The notes under the pieces are model-generated. The model saw nothing but the letters and a program-made list of their open reading frames with translations. It was not told where the DNA came from and ran no database searches. A stretch of 6,419 nucleotides of DNA from Pseudomonadota bacterium (GTDB lineage Bacteria; Pseudomonadota; Gammaproteobacteria; Burkholderiales; Burkholderiaceae): assembly GCA_021778935.1 (NCBI GenBank), contig JAJYBQ010000144.1, positions 1-6,419 on the forward strand, in the 5' to 3' direction. Positions 1-5,883 of the stretch are shown one piece after another (position 1 is the first letter of the stretch; every line of letters starts with the position of its first letter). A program made the position numbers and the translations under genes.

Positions 1-536
1 GCCAGATCGGCCCGCTGTCGGGATTCCGCAGCAAGATGGGCCGGCCGTTCTCGGCGGTGTTGAAGCTTTCGCCGGAGTTCAAGCTGGAGTTCGATTTTGG
101 CAACGCCAGTGACGGGGAAGACGGTGGTGCAGTCGATTTCACGGGATTGCCCCCCCTGGGGCCGTGCCCGAAATGCGGCGCAGGGGTATTCGAGCAGCCG
201 ATGGCCTACGTCTGTGAGAAATCGGTCGGGCCGGCGCGCAGTTGTGATTTCCGCTCGGGCCGCGTAATCCTGCAGCAGCCGATCGAGCCCGAGCAAATGC
301 GCAAGCTGCTCACCCAGGGTCGCACCGACCTGTTGCGTGGCTTCGTGTCCAATCGTACCCGGCGCAAATTCGCGGCGTTTCTATTGACCAAGCCGGACGG
401 CACGATCGGTTTCGAGTTCGAGCCGCGCGGCGCTGCGGCATCCGGGGGAAAGGATGCCGAGGGGGCCGCCGGGAAGCGGCCTGCGGCGCGGAAGACGGCG
501 TCGCGCGCAAAGAAGGCCGCGGAGACGGCGGAATAG
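1..536 (+). CDS. topB: DNA topoisomerase III, C-terminal part (5'-truncated by window edge)
   Basis: This is the last ~178 codons of a type IA topoisomerase, which relaxes negative supercoils and decatenates DNA by cutting one strand. The catalytic toprim and tyrosine domains lie outside the window; the frame is open from base 3 with no start in view. Counting from the Met at 36, residues Cys44, Cys47, Cys60 and Cys70 form a C4 zinc cluster (CPKC, then two spaced cysteines). It is followed by the conserved C-terminal module of proteobacterial TopB, with KLLTQGRTDLLRGFVSNRTR and then GFEFEPR. The protein ends in a low-complexity Ala/Lys/Arg tail (AARKTASRAKKAAETAE), probably a non-specific DNA-binding extension. 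It converges on the HDOD gene with only 24 bp between the stop codons; no U-tract terminator is evident there. The family assignment is secure; TopA is less likely because the tail module matches TopB. Confidence 0.88.
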   Translation, partial: QIGPLSGFRSKMGRPFSAVLKLSPEFKLEFDFGNASDGEDGGAVDFTGLPPLGPCPKCGAGVFEQPMAYVCEKSVGPARSCDFRSGRVILQQPIEPEQMRKLLTQGRTDLLRGFVSNRTRRKFAAFLLTKPDGTIGFEFEPRGAAASGGKDAEGAAGKRPAARKTASRAKKAAETAE

Positions 537-560
537 GCGCCAGGCGGTGCGCGGCGGCGT

Positions 561-1808
561 TCAGACCAGCGCCAACATCGAATCGGCCATTGCGATGGCG
601 CGCAGCAGGGACTTGTTGAGGAGGTCGGGGTCGACTGGCGGCTTGGCCGTAACCGGGTCCGGCTCCTGCCCATCCGATTCCAGCGCAAGTACGGTCGCCA
701 GGTACGGACCGAGTGGTCCATCGCGCCGGAGCAGGGCCGTTTTCGCCGGTTCCGGCAGATCGATCTCCCGGAGCAGCACATCGAGATCCTGACCGATGAT
801 CCGGTCCAGCAGCGTGAACGCGCCCACGATGAACGCTTCGTCTCCTTGGGCGGTCGAGCGGGTGGCGGCCAGCACCAGCGCTTCCATGCAGTGGGCGCGC
901 ACCAGGGACACGAAGATCAGCGGTGCGTTCTGGCCATCGCGATTGGAAATTGCGAGCAATAGGACCAGCCACTTGACCAGGCGGCCATACCCGATCGACG
1001 CCACCGCTTGGCGCAGCGAGGTCGCCGGCCCGCCACGACGGAATGCGGGGCTGTTCGCTAGGGTGAGTAGCATGTACGCCAACAGGGGTTCCGCCTCGAA
1101 AATTCGTTCTACCGCGCGCAGATCGGCATCGGTTTGCACCAGCCGTACCAGTTCGAGGATCGCCCGCTGTGATGGGGAAAACTCATGCCCCGTATCCGAC
1201 GTCTTGGGACCCAGGGGCCATCCGACGACCGCATGCGCGCCGCCGCTCAAGGCCGCCGATGCCTGATCGAGCGATCCGGCATCCAGCGATAGCAGCGGTA
1301 CCGGCAGCGCCGGGGTAGCGGCCCGAAGGTCCGCGCCATGCCCCATCACGTATTGGAAGAACTGCACGCACTCACGTTCCGGCAGCGTGCCATTTGTCCG
1401 GAGGACGTGGCGGACGCCTTGCCGTCGGGTCTCGAAACGGGCGCGCGTACGCTCCTCGTCCCCCAGTTCGCTGTCCGCAACCTCGATCAGGACGTTGCGC
1501 GGTGCGGTCCAGTGCGCCATTGCCGCGTCGTAACGGAAGCCTATCGGAGCGAGCAGGACGAGTCCGTGCGGGAACACGCCACTTTCGCCTTCGGTGAACC
1601 CGCGGACTACGCCGCTCATCAGTCCGGACAGCGGTGCCGCGTCGGCAGCGCCGCGCGCACGCATGGCGAGGCGCACGCCGACCGGACGTCGACCCTGGCC
1701 GACGAGCATCTGCCAGCGCATGGCGAGAGAGTCCAGGGCCAGCGGCGCCCCGGGGCCCGGATCGTCGCTCGGCGATGCGTCTTCCGATCTGGGAGGGAAA
1801 TCAAACAA
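561..1808 (-). CDS. HDOD-domain protein (YuxH-like, degenerate N-terminal half)
   Basis: A 415-residue cytoplasmic signalling protein with no signal peptide or membrane segment. Residues ~214-400 form an HDOD domain, a non-catalytic relative of HD phosphohydrolases that usually acts as a scaffold in stress, motility or c-di-GMP signalling. Diagnostic stretches are LLTLANSPAFRRGGPATSLR (248-267), the following SIGYGRLVKWLVLLL, and FIVGAFTLLDRIIGQ (326-340), the last typical of the EAL-HDOD (YuxH) family. The N-terminal ~200 residues sit where those proteins have an EAL phosphodiesterase domain, but I see no ExL or other catalytic EAL motif, so this half is probably inactive. The start is TTG at 1806-1808. 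It is supported by GGAG on the minus strand at 1816-1819, 7 nt away, and no ATG lies upstream in frame; the first internal ATG is codon 30. The exact role is unknown. It is transcribed divergently from the SET gene. Confidence 0.8.
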   Translation of the reverse strand: MFDFPPRSEDASPSDDPGPGAPLALDSLAMRWQMLVGQGRRPVGVRLAMRARGAADAAPLSGLMSGVVRGFTEGESGVFPHGLVLLAPIGFRYDAAMAHWTAPRNVLIEVADSELGDEERTRARFETRRQGVRHVLRTNGTLPERECVQFFQYVMGHGADLRAATPALPVPLLSLDAGSLDQASAALSGGAHAVVGWPLGPKTSDTGHEFSPSQRAILELVRLVQTDADLRAVERIFEAEPLLAYMLLTLANSPAFRRGGPATSLRQAVASIGYGRLVKWLVLLLAISNRDGQNAPLIFVSLVRAHCMEALVLAATRSTAQGDEAFIVGAFTLLDRIIGQDLDVLLREIDLPEPAKTALLRRDGPLGPYLATVLALESDGQEPDPVTAKPPVDPDLLNKSLLRAIAMADSMLALV

Positions 1809-1815
1809 GGCGCTA

Positions 1816-1819
1816 CTCC
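1816..1819 (-). promoter_or_regulatory. Ribosome binding site supporting a TTG start
   Basis: On the minus strand GGAG stands 7 nt before the TTG at 1806-1808. Because no ATG exists upstream in this frame and the next ATG would delete 29 residues, this Shine-Dalgarno match decides the start of the HDOD gene. Confidence 0.55.
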
Positions 1820-1882
1820 GTCTACTTTTCCGGCAGGATGCCCACTTTATCGGCGTGCTGGGCGAAAAAGTTGAAAAAGAAA

Positions 1883-1896
1883 ACGGATTAGTCCGT
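1883..1896. repeat. Short inverted repeat in the SET/HDOD promoter region
   Basis: ACGGA and TCCGT are perfect reverse complements separated by TTAG. Read on the minus strand, the hairpin is followed by a T-rich run (TTTTCTTTTTC), so it could act as a short terminator or attenuator for antisense transcripts. Read as duplex DNA it could be a dimeric operator. A 5-bp arm is short enough to arise by chance. Confidence 0.3.
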
Positions 1897-1949
1897 ACCA
1901 GTTAGTGCGATACTTCCGCGCGATTCCGAAGAAGCCGGGTCTCCGATCC

Positions 1950-2537
1950 ATGTCCAAGTCCACCGCCAAGTCCACCGCCAAGTCCCTCGACAAGGCCGCT
2001 TCCAGCGGCCGCAAATCCCCTGCGAAAAAGGCCGCCGGTCCGGCGCGCAAGTCTGCCAAGACCGCGGCCCGCGTGTCCACCGCCCGCAAAGCGAAAATTG
2101 TGGTTCGCGATTCCGGAATTCATGGGCGGGGGATCTATGCCGCCCGCAAGATCCGCGCCGGCGAACGCATCATCGAATATCGGGGGGAGATCATTTCCTG
2201 GAAGGAGGCGGACCGCCGCCCGCCTTCGGATCCCGACGATCCGAGTCATACGTTCTTCTTTTCACTGTCGGACGGCAAGCGGGTGATCGATGGCTCGATC
2301 GGGGGAAATTCCTCGCGTTGGATCAATCACTCCTGTTCCCCGAACTGCGAAACGACGGAAACCGAATCCGGCCGTGTGTATGTCGAGGCGCTGCGCGACA
2401 TTCGCGCAGGCGAGGAACTCGTCTACGACTATTGTCTGATCATTGACGAAAAGATCACGAAGAAGCTGAAGAAACAATATCGGTGCCTGTGCGGCGCGCC
2501 CGATTGCCGTGGGACGATGTTGGCGAAGAAAAAATAA
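1950..2537 (+). CDS. SET-domain protein lysine N-methyltransferase with histone-H1-like tail
   Basis: A 195-residue protein predicted to transfer methyl groups from S-adenosylmethionine to lysine side chains. Residues 2-50 are a disordered Lys/Ser/Ala tail resembling histone H1 and bacterial H1-like proteins (KSTAKSTAKS, SPAKKAA, ARKSAKT, TARKAK). The SET domain follows: HGRGIYA (58-64) and EYRGE (76-80) at the cofactor side, RWINHSCSPNCE (123-134) as the pseudoknot and cofactor motif, and ELVYDY (156-161) with the catalytic tyrosine. A post-SET motif, Cys179-x-Cys181-x4-Cys186, closes it; with Cys129 it can bind one zinc as in eukaryotic SET enzymes. I chose ATG 1950 because the tail begins naturally there and a likely -10 overlaps the alternative in-frame GTG at 1905, which would add 15 residues. 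Neither start has a good Shine-Dalgarno sequence. Bacterial relatives include secreted nucleomodulins and chlamydial enzymes that methylate histone-like proteins; no secretion signal is visible here, so a nucleoid substrate or self-methylation is more likely. Family certain, substrate unknown. Confidence 0.9.
   Translation: MSKSTAKSTAKSLDKAASSGRKSPAKKAAGPARKSAKTAARVSTARKAKIVVRDSGIHGRGIYAARKIRAGERIIEYRGEIISWKEADRRPPSDPDDPSHTFFFSLSDGKRVIDGSIGGNSSRWINHSCSPNCETTETESGRVYVEALRDIRAGEELVYDYCLIIDEKITKKLKKQYRCLCGAPDCRGTMLAKKK
1956..1985 (+). repeat. 12-bp in-frame tandem repeat in the tail of the SET protein
   Basis: AAGTCCACCGCC occurs twice in perfect tandem (1956-1967, 1968-1979), followed by a half copy AAGTCC (1980-1985). 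It encodes Lys-Ser-Thr-Ala units of the basic tail. Tails of this kind vary in length between strains by gain or loss of units, as known for bacterial H1-like proteins. Confidence 0.75.
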
Positions 2538-2540
2538 TCG

Positions 2541-2558
2541 CCGCAGGAGGCCTGTCGG
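2541..2558 (-). terminator. Possible intrinsic terminator for the small membrane-protein gene
   Basis: Between two convergent stop codons, CCGCAGG (2541-2547) pairs with CCTGTCGG (2551-2558), with one bulged T and a 3-nt loop. On the minus strand the hairpin is followed after CG by ATTATTTTTTC. That U-rich run is formed by the final Lys-Lys-stop codons of the SET gene (A-run 2529-2534). It fits a terminator for the leftward transcript from dsbD and the 74-codon gene. On the plus strand no U-tract follows the hairpin, so it would not serve the SET gene well. Confidence 0.35.
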
Positions 2559-2579
2559 GGTCGGCGCACCTGCCGAACC

Positions 2580-2804
2580 TCAGCGCTGCGGCGTGTTCTG
2601 CCGGCGCCCGAAGGGCCGGTCGTCCAGCGTCATCACTGCCCGGAACAGGGTGTGCGTGGCTTCCGCGACCACCAGCGCGAGCATTGCCGCGCATACCGTC
2701 CGGATCGCCACGCTACCCAGTTCCGTCACGGAGCCAACCTCCGGCCCGGCAATCCATTCATAGGTGATTGCCGCAGCCAGTGAGATCAGAATCCGAAAGC
2801 CCAT
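2580..2804 (-). CDS. Small predicted inner-membrane protein, function unknown
   Basis: A 74-residue frame starting at ATG 2802-2804. I do not recognise the family. Two hydrophobic stretches are visible: residues ~3-19 (ILISLAAAITYEWIAG) and ~33-54 (AIRTVCAAMLALVVAEATHT). A polar arginine-rich C-terminus (DDRPFGRRQNTPQR) follows and would favour the cytoplasmic side. The membrane-protein pattern and the position, 72 bp downstream of dsbD in the same direction and filling the gap to the SET gene, argue for a real gene. The ribosome binding site is poor (only CGGGCGCC before the ATG) and overlapping frames on the other strand are also open, as expected in GC-rich DNA. It may be co-transcribed with dsbD. 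Membership in the thiol-reduction pathway cannot be claimed; it contains a single cysteine. Confidence 0.5.
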   Translation of the reverse strand: MGFRILISLAAAITYEWIAGPEVGSVTELGSVAIRTVCAAMLALVVAEATHTLFRAVMTLDDRPFGRRQNTPQR

Positions 2805-2876
2805 GGTAGGCGCCCGTCATGCGAAACGTAGGGGACTCGTCCTACAGATCGGCATCGGCGCTGCCGACTTGAGGGC
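2805..2876. other. Spacer between dsbD and the downstream small gene
   Basis: Two small potential hairpins lie in these 72 bp: TCGGC/GCCGA around a 3-nt loop (2855-2867) and GTAGG/CCTAC around an 8-nt loop (2828-2845). Neither is followed by a U-run on the minus strand, so I do not call a terminator. Read-through from dsbD into the 74-codon gene is plausible. Confidence 0.3.
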
Positions 2877-5108
2877 CTACTGCAGGCGGTTCAGCACGTC
2901 CAGGACCACGGTTGTTGACAGGATTTCGGGCAGCAGGTGCGGGTCGCCGGAGCGGTTGTAGACCACGTACATCGGTACGCCGCTGCGGGAAAATCGCGCC
3001 AGCTCCCGGGAGATCGCCTCGTTGCGCCGTGTCCAGTCCGCGCGCAGCAGCGCGACGTGATGCGCGCGCAGCGCCTGCTCGACCCGCGCGTCCCGCAGCA
3101 CCAGGTGCTCATTGGCCTTGCAGCTGATGCACCATGCCGCGGTGAAATCGACGAACACCGGACGTCCCTGCGTCAATGCTTGCTGCTGCGCCTGCGGAGA
3201 CCAGTCGGCCCAGCCGTCGGTGCTGGCCGCGTCGCGGACCGTGGGGGCGGACGACGGTTGCGGCGGCATGGCGGCAAAGGAAAGCGGCACCGCCAGTGCC
3301 CCGATTGCAGCGACGGCCGCGAGCCACCGGAATTGCGGGCTGCCTTGCTGCGCCCGGCCCAGCGCCCAGCCGAACAGGCCGAATCCGGCCAGCGCTGCCG
3401 CCATCTCGATGAGCCCGCCGGTGTCGACCTGTTGTGCAAGCACCCATAGCAGCCAGACGCACGTCAGGAACATCGGGACCGCCATGACGTGCTTGAAACG
3501 CGCCATCCATGCGCCGGGTCGTGGCAGCAGGCGCAGCAGAGGAGGGAAAAACGTCACGATCAAATAGGGCGTCGCCATGCCGGCGCCGAGCACGGCAAAT
3601 ACCATCAGCGCCGTCGCCGCCGGCTGGGTGGCGGCAAATCCGACGGCGGCACCCATGAACGGCCCCGTACAGGGCGATGCCACGAGCACTGCCAGCGCCC
3701 CCGTTGCAAAACTGGCGCGCGGACCATCCTCGTCCAATGCGCCCGCCAACCGGCTGTTTGCGAGGCGGGTGCCGAAGGAAAATTCAAACAGGCCGAGGAG
3801 GTTCAGTCCGATCAGGAAAAACAGTCCCGCCAACATGGCGATCATGCTCGGCGATTGCAACTGGAAGCCCCAGCCGATTTGCGCCCCGGCTGCTCGCAAC
3901 CCCAGCAGCGCACCCGCCAGTCCGACGAAGGTCAGTACGGCGCCACCAGCGTACGCCAGTCCGTGGGCCCGCAGTCGGGAGGCCGATTCGGCGCGATGCC
4001 GAACCAGGCCGATCAGCTTGAGCGAAAGCACGGGGAACACGCAGGGCATCAGGTTCAGGAGCATGCCGCCTGCGAACGCACCCGCCAGTGCTACCAGCAG
4101 CGCCTGATTCGTCAGCGAGACGATCGGCGTAGTCGGCGCCGTTGCCGCAGGATTCGCAATGGGCGCGCCGCCTGCCGCAAGGTCTGCCGATTGCGCGGCT
4201 TCGGCCGCGTCGGCGCCGTAGGCGCTCGCCGCCGTCGTCTTCGCCACCGCCCTGGATGTCGGCGCCCCTGCAATCGCGACCGCAATTTCGGTTGCCGTGT
4301 TGCCGGACTCCAGGACTCCGCGCAAGGTGTGGAACGCCGGGTCGATCGGGGTCGTCGCGTCCAGATTCAGCCGCAGGATGCCGTTGGCGAAGTCGGGCCG
4401 CTGTCCTGTCGCCGCCTGGATCCGTCCGGGCTCGAGCGGGAAAAACCGAAGATTGTCCGGTATCGGGCCCGTACCAGCGAAGTTCAGGCGGATGCGCGTT
4501 CCATCCCATGCCGCGTGCAGGTCGGGAAGCGTCCGCGGTATCGGGATGCGGGCGCGCGTCGCTGCGAACTCCGTTGCGTCGGGGGTGGGCAGCAGCGAGG
4601 CCGCCGTGCGCACCGGTAGCGACACCTGGAGGTCCGCCCCGCCCGGAATGCAAATGTCGCTGCAGACCAGCCAATCGGCGTGCACGGCGAGGCGTACCAT
4701 GGTGCCGGGCACGGCCGAGGGGGGGACCCGTATCGATACCGGCAGCAACACTTCGCCTTCATATCCGTAGTTCGCGAGATCTCCGACCTGCAGCAGGGTC
4801 GGAGCCGGCCACTGGATCGGCCCCGCCGTGTAGCCCGCGGGCAGGTGCCAGTGCAGGCGGGTGGGCAGGCCGGCATCGCCGGGCACCTTCCAATACGTGT
4901 GCCAGTGGGCTTCGTGCCGGAGCCGCACGCCCAGGGAGGCGGCCTGTCCGGGCACGACACCGTTGAATTCGGACACCAGTTCCGCCCGGACGTACCCGGC
5001 GTTTGGATCGAACCGGTCGCCTGGAATCGCCGCCTGTGCGGCGGCGCCCGCCGTGAGCCAGGTGAAGGCTAATATTGCATTAAGAAAGGTTCGTACCATA
5101 CACAGCAT
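2877..5108 (-). CDS. dsbD: DsbD/ScsB-type thiol:disulfide interchange protein (protein-disulfide reductase)
   Basis: A 743-residue inner-membrane protein that carries electrons from cytoplasmic thioredoxin to periplasmic thiol proteins. A signal peptide (MLCMVRTFLNAILAF, then Ala-rich to AQA) spans ~1-26. The long periplasmic N-terminal region (~27-280) has the Cys149/Cys153 pair in LVCSDICIPG, the DsbD-alpha site of the ScsB-like branch. An Ala/Thr/Pro linker (~282-328) leads to the DsbD transmembrane domain (~333-612) with its two redox cysteines, Cys356 in NLMPCVFPVLSLK and Cys480 in ASPCTGPFMG. The C-terminal periplasmic thioredoxin domain (~635-743) has the active site WCISCK, Cys660 and Cys663. 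All six redox cysteines are therefore intact. At 743 residues it is clearly longer than E. coli DsbD (about 565), because of the extended N-terminal region. I chose ATG 5106-5108 because GGAGAG sits 3 nt upstream; an in-frame ATG at 5183 would put 25 polar residues before the signal peptide. Natural partners would be DsbC/DsbG-like isomerases, cytochrome c maturation or a ScsC-like protein, none in view. Confidence 0.93.
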   Translation of the reverse strand: MLCMVRTFLNAILAFTWLTAGAAAQAAIPGDRFDPNAGYVRAELVSEFNGVVPGQAASLGVRLRHEAHWHTYWKVPGDAGLPTRLHWHLPAGYTAGPIQWPAPTLLQVGDLANYGYEGEVLLPVSIRVPPSAVPGTMVRLAVHADWLVCSDICIPGGADLQVSLPVRTAASLLPTPDATEFAATRARIPIPRTLPDLHAAWDGTRIRLNFAGTGPIPDNLRFFPLEPGRIQAATGQRPDFANGILRLNLDATTPIDPAFHTLRGVLESGNTATEIAVAIAGAPTSRAVAKTTAASAYGADAAEAAQSADLAAGGAPIANPAATAPTTPIVSLTNQALLVALAGAFAGGMLLNLMPCVFPVLSLKLIGLVRHRAESASRLRAHGLAYAGGAVLTFVGLAGALLGLRAAGAQIGWGFQLQSPSMIAMLAGLFFLIGLNLLGLFEFSFGTRLANSRLAGALDEDGPRASFATGALAVLVASPCTGPFMGAAVGFAATQPAATALMVFAVLGAGMATPYLIVTFFPPLLRLLPRPGAWMARFKHVMAVPMFLTCVWLLWVLAQQVDTGGLIEMAAALAGFGLFGWALGRAQQGSPQFRWLAAVAAIGALAVPLSFAAMPPQPSSAPTVRDAASTDGWADWSPQAQQQALTQGRPVFVDFTAAWCISCKANEHLVLRDARVEQALRAHHVALLRADWTRRNEAISRELARFSRSGVPMYVVYNRSGDPHLLPEILSTTVVLDVLNRLQ

Positions 5109-5111
5109 CCG

Positions 5112-5117
5112 CTCTCC
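5112..5117 (-). promoter_or_regulatory. Ribosome binding site setting the dsbD start
   Basis: GGAGAG on the minus strand lies 3 nt before ATG 5106-5108. A small hairpin, CGGG (5128-5131 side) with CCCG (5117-5120 side) and a 7-nt loop, abuts the site and pairs its first G, so it might tune translation. The hairpin is only 4 bp and speculative. Confidence 0.5.
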
Positions 5118-5162
5118 GGGATTGCAGCCCGACGCCTCTTCGAACGCGTGATTTCGGGCGAA

Positions 5163-5174
5163 GTTCCCCGGAAC
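5163..5174. repeat. Inverted repeat, candidate operator
   Basis: GTTCC and GGAAC are perfect reverse complements around a central CC. The site lies about midway between the two divergent start codons. It is short, so chance occurrence cannot be excluded. Confidence 0.35.
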
Positions 5175-5217
5175 GCATCCCATGTCGCTTGGATAACAAC
5201 GCTACAGGAACCCAATC

Positions 5218-5883
5218 GTGCGCACCCTCATTGTCGAAGATGACCCCACGCTCGGCGCCTCTACCGCACATGGCCTGGAGCTGGAAGGATTTGCCGTAGA
5301 TTGGCGCACCGACGGCGCCAGCGCGGACGCCGCCTTGATCGCGCAGAAATACGACACCATCGTGCTGGACCTGGGCCTGCCGGGGATCCCCGGCGAGAGC
5401 CTCCTGCGCAGCTGGCGCGAGCGGTCCGACTATACGCCGGTCCTCGTGCTGACCGCGCGCGGTTTCGTGCTCGATCGGGTGCGGTTGCTGAATCTGGGTG
5501 CCGACGACTACCTGGTCAAGCCGTTTGATCTGCTCGAACTGGGGGCGCGGTTGCGCGCGTTGGCCCGACGCCACGGCGGCAAGGCGGAAGCCATGCTCGA
5601 GTACGGATCCCTGCTGCTTTCGCGCAGCGATCACGTTGCCATGTGGAAAGGGGGGCGCGTGGAGCTGACCAAGCGCGAGTACCGGATCCTCGATACCTTG
5701 CTGCGCAATCGCGGGCGAGTACTCACTCGCAAGCAGCTGGAGGAAGCCCTGTACGGATGGGGCGAAGAGATCGAGAGCAATGCCATCGAGGTGCATGTCC
5801 ACAACCTGCGCCGCAAACTCGCTCGTGACCTGATCGAGACCGTTCGGGGAACTGGTTATCGCCTCAGCCCGAATGCGCAGTAG
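5218..5883 (+). CDS. OmpR/PhoB-family response regulator (QseB/TctD-like)
   Basis: A 221-residue DNA-binding regulator activated by phosphorylation. The receiver domain (1-~117) shows the acidic pocket Glu7-Asp8-Asp9, phospho-acceptor Asp51 in IVLDLGLPG, the switch Thr79 and Lys101 in the LVKPFD motif. The output domain (~125-218) is a winged helix with the usual landmarks LTKREYRILDTLL, GRVLTRKQLEEALYG, a recognition helix NAIEVHVHNLRRKL and the wing ending VRGTGYRL. The start is GTG at 5218, set by AGGA 8 nt upstream and by the regulator fold beginning at residue 2. Its last codons overlap the first codons of the kinase by 11 bp, so the two are translationally coupled and form one unit. It is divergent from dsbD. 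The subfamily with TctD/QseB/PmrA-type regulators is judged from general similarity; the signal is unknown. Confidence 0.92.
   Translation: MRTLIVEDDPTLGASTAHGLELEGFAVDWRTDGASADAALIAQKYDTIVLDLGLPGIPGESLLRSWRERSDYTPVLVLTARGFVLDRVRLLNLGADDYLVKPFDLLELGARLRALARRHGGKAEAMLEYGSLLLSRSDHVAMWKGGRVELTKREYRILDTLLRNRGRVLTRKQLEEALYGWGEEIESNAIEVHVHNLRRKLARDLIETVRGTGYRLSPNAQ

Larger units (their letters stand above)
1809..1949. promoter_or_regulatory. Divergent intergenic region between the HDOD and SET genes
   Basis: These 141 bp should carry promoters for both neighbours. The stretch 1864-1890 is markedly A-rich for this GC-rich window and holds GAAAAAG twice (1864-1870 and 1873-1879). An inverted repeat with 5-bp arms, ACGGA (1883-1887) and TCCGT (1892-1896), follows directly. 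For the SET gene, TGCGATACT at 1906-1914 looks like an extended -10 element (TGn plus a 4/6 match), which would put transcription near 1921. For the HDOD gene the best -10-like hexamer is GATAAA on the minus strand at 1846-1851, without a convincing -35. All promoter calls here are by eye and weak; the A-rich island and the repeat are directly visible. Confidence 0.35.
5109..5217. promoter_or_regulatory. Divergent promoter region between dsbD and the response regulator
   Basis: This 109-bp spacer must hold control signals for both dsbD and the two-component genes. The clearest element is an inverted repeat, GTTCC-CC-GGAAC (5163-5174). A -10-like GATAAC lies at 5192-5197 on +, but no good -35 accompanies it; at that spacing the -35 position falls on the inverted repeat, which would suit regulation by a bound protein. 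An AGGA Shine-Dalgarno at 5206-5209 serves the GTG start of the regulator, 8 nt away. Autoregulation through this site is inference; OmpR-type regulators more often bind direct repeats, so another regulator is possible. Confidence 0.4.

Noticed and set aside
537..560. Possible terminator between topB and the HDOD gene
   Set aside because: Only a 5-bp hairpin with a G-T pair (537-550) and no U-tract on either strand.
310..972. Open frames on - spanning the topB end and the HDOD 3' end
   Set aside because: They overlap two supported genes and have low-complexity Pro/Arg/Ala content.
1905..1949. GTG start adding 15 residues to the SET protein
   Set aside because: No Shine-Dalgarno sequence precedes it and a plausible -10 element overlaps the codon; the basic tail starts naturally at ATG 1950. 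Not fully excluded.
1956..1985. Tandem repeat as a CRISPR or mobile-element signature
   Set aside because: The repeat is in frame, 12 bp and coding for the basic tail; there are no spacers or transposase.
3489..4619. A 376-codon open frame on + inside dsbD
   Set aside because: It is antisense to the well-supported dsbD, is extremely rich in Arg, Gln and Gly with no domain pattern, and is explained by GC-rich codon bias.
5109..5183. ATG at 5181-5183 as the dsbD start
   Set aside because: It would place a polar 25-residue stretch ahead of the signal peptide; the ATG at 5106-5108 has a GGAGAG site.
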